Under the pieces are notes generated by a model. It was not told the origin of the DNA and searched no databases. It worked only from the letters and a program-made list of their open reading frames with translations. A program made the position numbers and the translations under genes. A stretch of DNA of 64,000 nt from Datisca glomerata (Eukaryota; Streptophyta; Magnoliopsida; Cucurbitales; Datiscaceae), in contig QANY01002375.1 of the NCBI GenBank assembly GCA_003255025.1, positions 2,486,647 through 2,550,646 on the forward strand, given 5' to 3'. Below are positions 35,802 through 47,857 of this stretch, one piece after another; positions within the stretch are counted from its first letter, which is position 1, and the number at the start of each line of letters is the position of its first letter.

Positions 35802-37155
35802 ATGTTCACCGCAGACTTTAAGGAAAAAGTGCAACCCATAAAAATTGAGAAGCGAGATTTTCCTGCTCACTGTATGAGTATTGAAGAAGAGCCAGACACA
35901 AGACCGTGGTATTACAACATCAAGCAGTATATAAAGAATGAAAAATATCCATCCAAAGCTTCTGAGAATGATAAACGCACTATTAGAAGATTGTTCATGG
36001 GTTTCTTTTTGAATGGTGAAATACTCTACAAAAGAAACCATGATATGATGCTCTTAAGATGTGTTGATGCAAGAGAAGCGGATCAAATCATTGAGGAAGT
36101 TCACGAAGGAATTTGTGGAGTTCATGCTAATGGACATATGATGGCTAAACAAATCTTGAGAGCAGGATATTATTGGTTAAGTCTAGAATCTAACTGCATC
36201 AAGTACGTTAAGAAATGTCATAAATGTCAAATTTATGTGGATAAAATTCACATGTCCGCATCCCCTTTACATGTAATGGCCGCGCCTTGGCCGTTTTCTA
36301 TGTGGGGAATAGACGTCATTGGTCCCATCACACCCAAAGCCTCTAACGGGCATCGTTTCATTTTGGTTTCTATAGATTATTTTACCAAATGGGTGGAGGC
36401 AAGTTCTTATTTGAGTGTAACCAGAAGTGCGGTTGTTAAGTTTATTAAAAAGGAGATAATTTGTCGATATGGTCTTCCTAGAAGGATCATCACAGATAAT
36501 GGGATAAATTTAAATAACAAGATGATGAAAGAATTATGTGAGCAATTCAAAATTAAGCATCATAATTCATCTCCTTATCGTCCGAAAATGAACGGAGCAG
36601 TGGAAGCAGCCAATAAGAACATAAAAAGGATCATTGAGAAGATGACGGAGGTTTATAAAGATTGGCATGAGATGCTCCCATTTGCACTGCATGGGACCAC
36701 ACATCAGTCCGAACATTAACTGGGGCAACGCCATTCTCTTTGGTATATGGAATGGAAGCGGTCCTTCCAATTGAGGTGGGAATTCCCCCCCCCCCCCAGA
36801 GTCTTAATGGAGGTAAAATTAGAAGAAGCAGAGTAGGTACAAACACGATATGATCAATTGAATTTCATCGAGGAAAAAAATTGACTGCATTATGTAGAGG
36901 ACAATTATATCAAAGAAAAATGATGCACGCATATGACAAAAAATTGCATCCCCGATGTTTCCGAGAAGGAGACTTGGTGTTAAAGAAGATACTCCCATAT
37001 CAAAAGGTTCACCGGGGAAAGTGAACCCCAAATTATGAAGGACCTTTCATTGTCAAGAAGGCTTTCTCGGGAGGAGCTTTCATGCTAACAAACATGGATG
37101 AAGTTGATTTACCGCACACAGTTAATTCTGAAGCAGTCAAGAAGTACTTCGTTTG
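35802..37155 (+). pseudogene. Integrase of the Ogre-like element, broken
   Basis: The zinc-binding region is HEGICGVHANGHMMAK...CHKCQIY. The catalytic core has Asp in MWGIDVIGP, Asp in ITDNGINLNNK and Glu in NGAVEAANK, so the DDE set is present. The main frame stops at 36717. The C-terminal part continues in another frame (GMEAVLPIEVGI) through a run of 13 C (36785-36797) and a stop (GAG TAG at about 36831-36836), then RCFREGDLVLKKILPY, and ends at about 37155. Confidence 0.85.
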
Positions 37156-38751
37156 ACCGCTGTAAGTATGGGAAAAATGAAGTTAGGTAAAAAAAATGTT
37201 TAAAAAAAAAGCTGTCACGAATACTGGAGAAATTCTTCCTCCATTTTTTTCCAAACCATCGTTTGTAAACATTGTTCATCATCAATGAAGAGCTTTTTTC
37301 TTTCTCACTTGACAAATACGTATGCTTCATCTTCTCCTTATTTCCATTATTTCGTATTTCTCTCAGTTCTAAGATATCATTAATTACTCTCAAAATAACT
37401 CAGAAGTATAAACTTGGTTAGGTGAAAGCTAATTGAAAAAAAAATTGGAACTAAGAAAGGTGATCTGAGTGCAAAGTAAAATCTAAAAAGTCATCACGAG
37501 AAAGGTCAATATGCGCATGACAAAAGCTAAAGCGCAATTGGAGGATTACCCAACTAGAAGTACAGAAGAGAAGCAGAGAAATTATTCACCACTGACATGG
37601 AGCCAAATACTGGGGCATAAACTAATAAATAAGGATGTATCATTTTCCTAAAAGTATGCTCGATACTTCATTGCGAGTCCATGATTCTAGGCCAAGTGAT
37701 TGTTCTAAAGGGTGTTGGAAATGGCAAAAAAAATCATTATATAATTTTCTTATAAAGGTTTACAATCATGCATAGCATGCATGCATTCAAAATCACTACT
37801 TTACATTTATGTTCAAGAATTACAATGCATAGACATGCACCACATTAGCTGTTCTGACAAATTCAGGTGCATGAATCACTTAATGATATTCTTTCAAAAT
37901 TCACACATGACTTTCCAACATTTAAAGCATGCATTAGTCTAGCTTTTGTTGTCATGAGACTTACATAAGTCAACTTGAACACAATTAATAGGTCGAAGCC
38001 CGGTGTCAGCACCTGATCCATTTCTGTTTCAAATATCTTCGGTTAAATCGAACATAACTTGGTCGCGGTCGAATCCCGGTGTCAGCGCCTGGTCCATTTC
38101 AATTAATATGGTTAAATCGAACCCAAATTGAGTTGAGGTCGAAGCCCGGTGTCAGCGCCTGGTCCATTTCAATTAATATGGTTAAATTGAACTTGAATTG
38201 AGTTGAGGTCGAAGCCAGGTGTCAGCACTTGGTCCATTTTTGTTTCAAATATCTACGGTTAAATCGAACTCGCACTGAGTCGAGGTTGAAGACTGTGTCT
38301 ATCCAGGTCTGTTTTCCTTTTAAATTTCTTCGGTTAAATCAAACCCGACTTGGTCGTGGTCGAAGCCCGCTGTCAGCGCCTGGTCCATTTCAATTAATAT
38401 GGTTAAATCGAACCCGACTTGAGTCGAGGTCGAAGCTCGGTGTCAGTACCTGGTCCATTTCTGTTTCAAATATTTACGATTAAATCGAACTCACACTGAG
38501 TCGAGGTCAAAGCCTGCATCCATCCATGTCTGTTTTCTTTCAAATATCTCGGTTAAATCGCCCCGCATTGAGCGAGGTCGAAACCTATGTCTATCCAGGT
38601 CCATTTCGCTCCCATTCCATTTCATAGAGCCTTATTTAGTTGAGGTTTCTATTCCCCAATTTCATATATTATTTTTTTTGTACCGATCAAAATACTTATC
38701 TACACATTTGTACACCTTCTGAGATCAGAATTGTGCTCAAAGGGGGGCAAC
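37156..38751 (+). other. 3' UTR of the Ogre-like element, with polypurine tract
   Basis: Non-coding. It contains the 9-copy tandem array and ends in aaaggggggcaac just before the LTR at 38752. Confidence 0.7.
37991..38620 (+). repeat. Tandem repeat array, 9 copies of 70-76 bp
   Basis: Units begin ggtcgaagcc(c)ggtgtcag at about 37991, 38067, 38138, 38208, 38284, 38359, 38429, 38505 and 38576, so the spacing alternates between 70-71 and 75-76. Two unit types differ in the middle (aattaatatggttaaa versus tgtttcaaatatcttcggttaaa). This is a higher-order pattern inside the element. Family knowledge: 3' UTR arrays of such elements can seed satellite DNA. Confidence 0.95.
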
Positions 38752-39047
38752 TGTAGATACCATATTTTATCCGGTCTAATACATTAAATATACATACTTT
38801 GTATTTTGGCTCATATAATAGTCTAAGACTATAAGTATAATTTGAAAACTAGTCCAATACTAAAATAAGAAAAGTGGTCCAAGGACTAAAAAGTAAAAAG
38901 TGAGCAAAAAAGACTAATAGTAAAAAAGGCAAACCCTAATTTTGCCTATAAATAAAGGAGAGGTTTTGACTTGAAAGGAGATTTGAGAGAGTGAGGAAGA
39001 GAATAGATTTTAGAGAGAGAAAGAGAGGTTTTAAGAAAATAGTTTCC
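38752..39047 (+). repeat. 3' LTR of the Ogre-like element, truncated
   Basis: It begins tgtagataccatattttatc, with cctataaataaagg at about 38945, and follows the 5' LTR for about 300 bases, to the GA-rich leader. At about 39047 the sequence becomes a copia fragment, so about 1.3 kb of the LTR is missing. Confidence 0.8.
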
Positions 39048-40912
39048 ATTGAAAATTGAGAGACATGTGAATAAGCTAGTGCAGCAACGCTTTTGTCATT
39101 AGGAAGTCTCAATTGATATAGCCCTTCCTTAAGCCTCCCTTGAAGTAGAACCTTCTATGTTAGCTTGTCCTTTACAAGACAATATATATCATGAAATTCA
39201 ATGAAAATCTTGTTATCTTGTGTTAATTTAGACACACTAACTAAATTTTTTGTAATGGCAGGAACACGTAAAATATATTTAAGGGAAAGTGAAGGGCCAT
39301 TGGAGGGTAGGGTGGTAAAACCAGTGTGTGCGATGGGTAAGAGATTACCATTACCACCAGTAAGTCTTTCTAGTCAAATGTAGTCAGAAGTAATACTTAG
39401 ATTCCTAAAATATGATGTTACATGACTATTTACCCCACTATCAACATACCAAGAAGAGTCACAGATTAATTCTTAGCCAGTATTGAATGGTGTAGGTGAA
39501 GCTTGATAGTCGCCGGTCATGTTATGCTGCCGTGAGGTTTGATAGCTGGGATTAGCATTCTCATCAAACCTGTAATAGCAGATATTTGCTCAATGTCTTG
39601 GTTTCCACATACTTGGCATATTAGCCTATTCCCATTTCTACCAAACTTAACTCCTCTTATGCCCTCTCTTCCATTGAATGATCTTGGACCATTAGCTGAG
39701 TAACTGTTATTGCTCCTATTATTATTATTACTGCCAGAGAAGCTTGAAAAAAGAGCATTAAGACCTCTCCCTGCGTTGTTGTCGGAGGTAGCTACATTAG
39801 TAGTGGCCTTGACAGTCAATGCGTTTGCTGAGTTAAAATTTCTCAAGTCTGTTTTCATGGTTCATTAACAGGGATTATACAGGTTCTAAATCATGCTAGA
39901 GCTCCTGGAATTGATGTTCACAACTACGGAGTCAGATTCTAAACCAAGTCCATCCAGAATATGAAGAATAAGGTCTTCCTTTTGCACTGGTTGGTCTGTT
40001 GTAGTGAGTCTGCTAAGGACCTAAGATAGTCACAATACTCACTGATTGTTCTATTTTCCTTGCTTGCATCCTGTAATTTTCCTTTAAAAATATCAGTATA
40101 TCTCTGTAGTTACTAATAGAACCTAAAACTCCTTTTGTCATTGAGGTTCTTAACCAGCTCAATAGCAATTGATCACACCTAACCCATGTCTTGTATGCTG
40201 TGTTTATCTCACTTTGATCATTAAACTTTGGTGGATATTCTTTTTCTCCAAATAAAATTTCATCTAAGCCATGAGCTACCACTGCTGGTATGACTTGAGA
40301 TTTCCATAATAGGAAGTTGCTTCTGTCAAGCTTGATGGACAGAGCTGAATTGAAAGCTGTAGAAAAATGGTAACCTGGTAAGAAATCAGTTGGAGAAGCA
40401 GTATGGTTGCTGCATTTTCTGTAGTTGCAGGTGCAATATTTCTACTGGCGTTTGTTGAATTGCTCATGACTTTAGTCTTTCGAGCTATGATACCATATAA
40501 AAAGCTATAATATCAGTAAAAAATTCACACTGATAAAGCTTGATATTGAGTGATGTATTTGATGATTACAGTACAATACTATAGAGCAGCTTTTCTAACG
40601 TTTATATATATTATTCAGTACAAAGAAGCCTAGAGAAGAAGAGGTTCGAGCACCCTAACAGAAGAATATTCTTCTATAACAGATTTTGTCCTTTGTGTAA
40701 TGACACAAAGAGCATCATTTTGCTTAGCTTAATCCAGGTGGCATGTTGCTGAAATAATCTTTTCTACCAGCTGAGTTGGATGATTCAGATTGGCTTAGAG
40801 AGGTATTGAGCATGTCAGTTGATATGGCAGCTGACCATGCACACTGACAGAGTTGACAGACAGACTTGGTGACTCGGCAGGCTGACTATGGTTCTTGAAG
40901 ATAGTCTGCTAA
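39048..40912 (-). mobile_element. Ty1/copia 5' fragment: LTR, gag, protease, pre-integrase
   Basis: On the minus strand from about 40912: probable LTR (40499-40912), primer site TGGTATCATAGC (about 40482-40494), gag start MSNSTNASRNIAP (40467), gag core (40013-40282), zinc-knuckle remnant LICQVCGNQDIEQI (39580-39640), then a protease with WYVDSGVNSHVT (about 39420-39455) and a gag-pre-integrase piece (GRLKEGLYQLRLP) that ends near 39048 at the Ogre LTR. Stops are present. The integrase, polymerase and other LTR are missing. Confidence 0.8.
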
Positions 40913-41289
40913 TATATATAAATGGTAAGATCATAATTAAATGCATCTTGTTGGCAGCTTATAATAAGCCTTTTACAATTTGATTACTTTATCATATTCA
41001 TCCTTTCAAAATGATTATATGCATATGATATATTTTTGAGTTTGGTTCTATAAAATATAACTTACTTGATAAGGTCGTGCATACCATTTTCTTTCGTAAT
41101 GTTTTCCTTCCTATAATAGCTAAAGGTATGTGCTTGTAATTCCACTCCATTTTCATGCATTTTGTGTAAATCAAAAGGTAGAAAAAAATGAAGATGTTAA
41201 ACAAATTTGCAAAGGCAATTTTTGTTATGTATTGCAGACATGAGAAAATATAAGAAAATCTATGTTTGATCTTTTTTCTATTCATTGTG
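40913..41289. other. Intergenic, nothing recognised
   Basis: AT-rich. No domain or repeat was identified. Confidence 0.3.
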
Positions 41290-41775
41290 ATTTTTCTAAT
41301 CTATGATGTAATTAGGTTGAGACGATGATTTCTTAATGAACCATTAAACGATAGATGACGACAGTTCATAATACCGTTGTTGTAGAGTACACATTTTATG
41401 ACTGTAGAAAAAATGTCGTAATAAGGACAATGATTTATGACGACATTATTTTCTTGTACAACGGTGGACAACAAAACCATCGTAATCATCTCCAAAATAC
41501 ATGACATCCAGACCATTTCTCACTACGTTATCTTGTTCATCGCCGTCGATTGTGTTATTATTAATGATGATAGAACCTTTTTTCATGACGTTAGAGTATA
41601 ATGACGTCATTGTTAGTGATACATGTCACGGCATTTTTCTTTAGTGCCGTCGTTGTTAATCATTCATTTTACGACGGCTTTTTTCCTACCATCGTTAAAA
41701 GCGATAAAACATTGCACGACACTCACATTGACGACGATAATTTCCCATCGCTAAAGGTCATTTTTGTAGTAGTGT
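41290..41775 (-). mobile_element. CACTA-type transposon end with subterminal repeats
   Basis: At 41762-41775 the sequence ends tttttgtagtagtg; its reverse is CACTACTACAAAAATGACC, a CACTA terminal sequence. The region before it holds many short repeats around acgacg and catcgttaa in both orientations, typical of subterminal regions. The opposite end was not found, so it is a fragment or MITE-like derivative. Confidence 0.6.
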
Positions 41776-44750
41776 CTTCCTCTCCCTCTTCCTCTTCCCA
41801 TTTTGTATTCTCACTCAACTGTAACATCGATTATCTAACAAAATTTGAAAGCTAGGCATGCCGACATGAATTAAAACCCGAAAGAATAATGACAAACAAC
41901 AATTATTACATATACCACACAAATAAAACAAAAATCTTATTAATGTTATTGCAATATCTCGTCCAAATAATAAAACTTGTAACTTCAATTGATAACAAAT
42001 CCTTTTGTTCGTGAATTTTTTGTTGGTTTAATCCTATTTTGGAACCATAATTAAATACTTGTTACCATTTAATTCATGATTAAGTTTTTATCATAAACGA
42101 TTAATCTTTAACATCTTAAAAAATACTTTATTTTAGAGAAACATTTTTAATTCCAAAAATACCCTTCTTAGTTTTTTATTTCCTAACTTTTGAATGTTCC
42201 TTAAATCAATTCCTTTAACATGTGTGGACATTTAGAATTTAGTTTTAGATAAGGATCTTGACCATTTGATAAGTATACATATTAATATTACTAAAGAGTC
42301 TAAAATTAACATACATTCTCAATTAATGTCCAGTGTATCTAAAAGATGCTTTAACACTTTAAAAGAAAGAAAACTCCAATTAATTATTTTGAAGATATTC
42401 CTAATGAATTTGGATAAGACGATTTCAAATTCTTTATTATTTGAATCTCAATTTAATTTAATCACATTTAAACTATTCATTTTCATAGTCAATTTTCAAA
42501 TCAAACCAATGTGAATGTAATTTATTATGAAAAATATTTGAAGATTAAGACTTTTCAAGCGTTTTGAATAAGTTCATGTATGTAGTACTTTTATCTTCAA
42601 AGTTAAATTAATATTCTATATCCATAATACAATGCATCACTCTAAATCAAAGAGTTATAAATACGTGCAATTATTTGCAGAACCTACGCCAATTTGAAAC
42701 CCTTTTGGTAAATAGTTTTCATTAAGCTCACATGAAACTGATTTTTCTTTGATTTACTCAGATTCATTTTCTCATTTTCGATATTTCTTTATGGTTCGGA
42801 TGCATGTAATTTATATAGAACATTATAAATATTTCTACATTTAATTTTTTTACAGCTTCTAATTCTTGTTATTATATACTTCGAATTTATATATCCATAA
42901 CAATGAATATTTTTAGAGATTAGAATGCATGAATACATGTCAATCTATAGCGCCCATGGTCTTCTCAAATTCACTATATATTTGAAGCATTTCAAAGAAA
43001 ATCAATGTCATGTTTGTGCTTATAACTCATTAATTGTAAGCAAATGTATTAGCCAATGTAGTAATTTTGTTGAGATATTATAGAATCGGATTATAACAGT
43101 TTCTAATATGAGATTTATGTGCTAGCTTTTCATTGTATAAAAATTATCTAATTCAATTAACTAATTATTTTTGTTATGATTGACAGATGAGGGAGAATCC
43201 GATATGGGCTACATAAAAAAATTGTTCTTCAAATGTTAAGATATACGCATGAGAAAATAGTATTGGATTGTAATTTGTGGCGGAGAATTCCACTAACAAA
43301 TGTAAGTTAAATAATTAATCATGACAAGTTTGCTTATAAAAATTAATTAGATACTACTGTTGTATCAGTTTTTACACTTTTAATTCTACTAATTATATTT
43401 CAATAGATATTCAAGTTTTCCGGTCTATTATTATTAGTTTATTATCTATGAACATTGAGAAAATTATCACGTGCAATGTACCTACAAGATTTCTAGTTTT
43501 TTTTAAAAGAATCATAATTTAATGACCATTAGTAAAGAAATATTTTTCTCAAATTAGTTCTTTCCATACTTGTTCTTTGTTTATCCTTTTATAATTAAAG
43601 TTGGTAGCAATAATTGCTATGGGCCATGCTTCGTTACTATTAATCGTAGCACACTAGAAGGAAACATAAAGAGAGAAATGTCTCTCCCTCTCTCTCTTTT
43701 CAATGTGCTACTGTTAACAGTAACCTAAATTTTTTCTTATATATCTATTACCAACACATAAAAGAATTTTGGTAATGTTTTTCCTTATATATATTACTAA
43801 CAAAAGGAAATTTGGTTAAATCAATAATAACATTACCAATATCATATAAAGAAACAAGAAAAAAACTAAGAAAATTAAACGTTAAATCTTAGTTTAATTA
43901 ATCGAACGATAAAATAGAAGAGTACTCCTCAGAATACTGATTAAACATCTTGTGGTTTGTTTATTCAGAGACAAATTAAAAGTTAATACGATACTTTAAT
44001 TAATCTGAGTTGTTTGAGTTACGGTTGGCATTATCGTGAGAGGCAGGTTAGATATTGGAGATTGGCATTTTGATCTGGTGTAGTCCTGATGTTGGCATCC
44101 ACTTGAACTCTATAGTTTGTTGATGATTATCATGTTGAGTTGGCTCGGTATCTGATTTCCCCTGTCGTTCCCTCTGTACTATAATTGTTTGCACTTGAGA
44201 AAACAAAATTTTCTTAAAACTCACATTTGTTTATGTAGAAGAAACTCTCTTCGAATATTGTTAGTATGTCATTTTGCTGATTTAGGATATCGTGACATGA
44301 TTCATGAAAGTGGAAACGAGATGATTTCTTTCCATCTTAGTACAGAAATATAGTGGATCGTGTTTACATCTATAAATAAATTATATGAATTAAAATAACA
44401 CGTGACACATGTATTAATTATAATATCTTGTTTAGTTAAGAGTATTCATTTTTTTTGAATAACTATATATAAAAATATATTATCTTTAATGCAACCATAC
44501 AACAAAATATACGTACCATCTTGTAACATATATCAATCGGTAAAATCAGTATCATCAAAGACCCGGATTGCTAAGGGTGTTGTTGAAAGGGGAGGAATTA
44601 ACAACAATACCTTGCTTTTGATTGAGAAACATCATATGTCCCAAAGGAGTTGCTGGTTGATTTAAACTAAGACTTGCAAGGGTAGGCTCCAATTAAGTTG
44701 TCGGCTAATTACTAGGTTTAATTGATTGAGATGGAATAATATGTAGCATC
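41776..44750. other. Intergenic region
   Basis: AT-rich sequence without a convincing gene. A possible exon-like stretch at 43193-43305 has stops in every frame. A weak Helitron-like end (cacgtgcaatgtacctacaagatttctag) is near 43496. The 44565-44670 stretch, just downstream of the bZIP pseudogene, reads on the minus strand as a short open frame with no homologue known to me. Confidence 0.3.
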
Positions 44751-45953
44751 CTAAAATGTAGTTGCAACAGCATGTTCACTTCTACCAATGTTTACAATCT
44801 CAGCTGCCAATTTCATATACTAATGTTTTGTCATTCATCTTGGAATATAAATAAAAACTAGTAGATTTCAAAAAACATCACGCAAATGGAAATTACAAAA
44901 CATAAAAAGAAAAAAAAGATAGAGGGGGTTTGTTTGGTCACCATCTTTTAACATCTTTTGAATGCTACAATTAACTATTTGTTGGTTCAAGCTTTTGTGC
45001 TCCATTTTTAACGTAAAATGCTGATTTCTATACATTTCTACTTGAGGAGAAAGTACAGCTATTTGGTCCTGCAAGTATTGAGGAAATAAACGTCAATGAA
45101 ATTGCAACGGTTAGATTATCTAAACATAATTATCTTATATTCTTTTTACATACATATCTTATATTATTTTTACATACCTAGGTATGTAATTTTCAAATTA
45201 TTTTTTCCATTTGCGCCTCGGGGAAATTACAGTGGTATTTCTTTTAATCCAGAAGTTGAGGTAATCTTCCTCACTTTTTTAATTTTTGACTAATTATAAT
45301 CTAAATAGTTCATTGTTTCTCAAATTAATCCGTTGGTACCTAAATACTAAGTATAATGATCATGCTTTGACATTTATAAGTGCCAATTCTAACATATGTC
45401 ATGAATTATTTTTAAAAAACTAGTTAAAAATATTAAAATTCAAGAAGATATATATGTTTCGGAAGTCTAATAAGAAGATGAGTGCTTAATTAATTATATT
45501 TTTATGATATTCTTTTTATGGTCATTTTTATAATTAACTAAAGAGCTTTCACCTTTTTTCCACTTCCAAAACATATTGAATCTTTTTCAATCGCGATATC
45601 TGCGCAGAAACACGGTTTGAAATAATCCTACACACAAAAAAACCCAAAGTAGACATAAAATTAATATATGAACAAAATAAACAAAGAAATAGTAACACTA
45701 ATCATAAGGACATAAAGAGGTTAACCTTTTTGAGCTTCCTGGTTAATTAATTACCTCAAAAATCGAACCTGTCCACCTTCACCTAGGGGGCTAGGATTTT
45801 CCCTGATCATTAAATTAGAGGGTTGGTTCTCAGACGACTTGTCTTTGACATCATGCAAAGCTAACATAGTAGAGGTGTTAGCCTCCAGAGGCTGGGAATA
45901 TAAGGCTTGGGTGTGATAATATTGTTTGCCCCACTTTCACCGTTATTAGTCAT
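44751..45953 (-). pseudogene. bZIP transcription factor, paralogue copy B, decayed
   Basis: Exon 1, 45755-45953, starts at the ATG at 45953 (MTNNGESGANNIITP) and contains a one-base frameshift before a Ser/Pro-rich part. Exon 2, about 45539-45627, has the basic region RIISNRVSAQISRLKK (normally QRSR) and a one-base deletion in the following LEVEK..VKAL segment, with a degraded donor. Exon 3, 44942-45068, is 127 bp, the same as in the intact gene, and encodes the zipper (QIAVLSPQVEMY...KMLKD). Exon 4 starts at 44803 and stops at 44751 with diverged residues. Two frameshifts make a functional product unlikely. The intact relative is at 58004-59745. Confidence 0.7.
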
Positions 45954-46619
45954 GGCAAAGGACTTCACATCATGATCCATATCGACATTCTCATTCCGAG
46001 ACTCATATCTCTATGCTCTTTGCCTGCCAGACAATTTAGTGTAATGAGAAACTAATTACGTACCATTTGAAAGAATGAAACTTATTTATTAATTTTTCTT
46101 CACACTAAAACCTTGAAAACAAATTTTAAGAACAAAGTGTGGGGTTGTGCAGTATGAGAGTGCCTTGGCTGTCATTACAATTTCATACAGAGAAAATACA
46201 GCAAGATTACCAAAAATTATCCTCATTTACTAAATTACGAACTAACCATGTATGTTATAAGACATGCTAGATTTTAAGAAGGGTATTTTGGTAAATTTGG
46301 TAGAGCCTCGTAACTGGGTTTTGGTTCTCAACTTTGTTCTTATCTCTATGATGAACGTTTGCTAAATGGTAATTAAGATACACCATCGCATAAGAAAATT
46401 TTTTGTTGTCACTCATGCTAAGTTAAATGCACACTAGAATCATAACTGCCATTTATGAAGAAAAATCTAAGCTAAGTATAGAACCTTGGTCATTACATTA
46501 TACCAAAGCAATATATTATATACTTAATAATTGCTCTATTTTTTGGTTACGTGACGAATTCTCTAGATTAATAAATTATGTGGGTTTTCTTAAAAAGAAA
46601 AAGATTATTTCGACATAGG
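45954..46619 (-). repeat. bZIP-locus duplication, copy B: 5' flank
   Basis: Reverse complement of the block at 25150-25614 (copy A), with added sequence near 46000-46200 that is shared with copy C (agagcatagagatat). It is followed at 46620 by the CACTA-like element; copy A continues past this point, so 46619 is an insertion boundary. Confidence 0.75.
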
Positions 46620-46769
46620 CGCTACAAGAATTAGGTGCTTTAATAGCACTCAAGGATCATTTTACACAATGTAATGAAAAATTCATTCTTTATGCGGGTA
46701 CAAAGGGTGGAGAATGAAAATCTCAAACCCGTCTAATTAAACTAAAAGAAATTGAACAAAAATCAATTT

Positions 46770-47445
46770 CTCACAGCGCTCTCTCTTCAACCCTCACTCT
46801 CTTGACGACGAAGCTCATAGAGAGCTATCTCTATGATGAAGCTCATAGAGCTATCTCTTCGTGAGGTGAAGCTCTCTCACAGCTCTCTCTTGCATGCCTC
46901 TCTTGTAGCTCTCTCTTTCAAGTCTCTATTATAGATTCTCTCTCGTAGCTCTTTCTCTGAGCTCTCTTGTATAGCTACCTCTCTCAGCTCTGCCCAGATC
47001 TATCCCACTGATGGCTCTATCTCTTGTGGTTTTTGTTTACCAGCGCGAACTCCTCCCAATCCTAGCTTCTCTGAGGTAAATCCCTAATTCTAATATTTCT
47101 GTGGAAGCTTTATATTTTATCTATTCGTGTATAAGCTTTTCGGGGACTTCCCCTTTTTCACAAGGATTAATATCAAATTCGTGTCTGATTTTTCTATGGT
47201 TTTTATGTTTTTATGAGGTTTATCTGGTTTTTATGTTTTTGTGATTTTTGTCTGGTTTTTTATGTTATTCAGAAGGATTTCCAGGTTGCTTTTGAGATGC
47301 TTTGGAGGTGATCTGAAGGTGCTTTAATAGCAATGAAGGACTTTCTGAACCTCTCTCTTTGTGAGGCAAAGCTCTCTCTGAACCTCTCTTGCATGTCTCT
47401 CTTACAACTCTCTCAGCTCTCTATTGCAGATTCTCTCTCGTAGCC
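46770..47445. repeat. CT-rich repeated leader inside the CACTA-like element
   Basis: The tract at about 46842-46960 (gctctctctc..., cttgcatgcctctcttg, cagattctctctcgtag) recurs in shorter form at about 47345-47445. The phrase ggtgctttaatagca occurs at both 46632 and 47318, so a stretch of about 700 bp spacing was duplicated. Strand asymmetry is strong (C+T rich). Confidence 0.6.
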
Positions 47446-47742
47446 CTATATGCTTGAAGTTCAGTTTCTTTACCCTTGTGTTGTTTTGATAAATGAGTTA
47501 GTTATGGTTCTATTGGTTACTAATTTAGAGTTTACTAATCTCTCAAATCTTGTGGTTACCAATTTATGGTAATAGGGTATGCATTTGCTACTAAAACAAC
47601 TAACGGACATGAAACATTTGATATTAAGCTAGGGGATGATAGGCTAATCGAATGAGTGAGACATCATTCTCTCAATGCTTAATTTCATCATTTTTTTTTC
47701 TTTTTTCTTTCCCCATTGTTGTCTAAGTGTTTGTCTTCGTAG

Positions 47743-47857
47743 ATATACCGAAAAAATGATGTGAATCAATTGGCAAGACAGACATTTAATAATGCCAGAA
47801 GCATAGATCCTTCACTTGCAATATCTTAGGCTGACATGTCAGCTGATTTAATGTTAG
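47743..47857 (+). pseudogene. Exon fragment resembling SKI3 (superkiller TPR protein)
   Basis: After an acceptor (cgtag) the frame reads YRKNDVNQLARQTFNNARSI then DPSLAIS, a stop, and ADMSADLM, ending at a donor (TTAG|GTATT at 47858). This resembles the plant SKI3/TTC37 segment ARQAF..ARSIDPSLALPWAGMSAD, from memory. The stop falls where P-W stands in the family (TGG to TAG). Only one exon is seen, inside the CACTA-like element. Confidence 0.45.

Larger units (their letters stand above)
25623..39047 (+). mobile_element. Ogre/Tat-type Ty3/gypsy retrotransposon, about 13.4 kb, decayed
   Basis: Order on the plus strand: 5' LTR 25623-27252, primer site 27256-27268, extra ORF1 27758-29821, gag 30080-32385, protease 32437-32982, a rearranged reverse transcriptase 33540-34806, RNase H with a second RNase H-like domain 34950-35650, integrase 35802-37155, a tandem-repeat 3' UTR 37991-38620, polypurine tract (aaaggggggcaac) and a truncated 3' LTR 38752-39047. 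The long LTR, ORF1 before gag and the duplicated RNase H are typical of the Tat/Ogre lineage. Many in-frame stops show that it is inactive. Confidence 0.9.

Noticed and set aside
37991..38620. Regular repeats resembling a CRISPR array
   Set aside because: Whole 70-76 bp units are repeated with no unique spacers, in a plant retrotransposon 3' UTR.
43193..43305. Exon-like stretch with acceptor tgacag and donor aat|gtaagt
   Set aside because: All three frames contain stops after the acceptor, and the open part (RIRYGLHKKIVLQML) matches no family I know.
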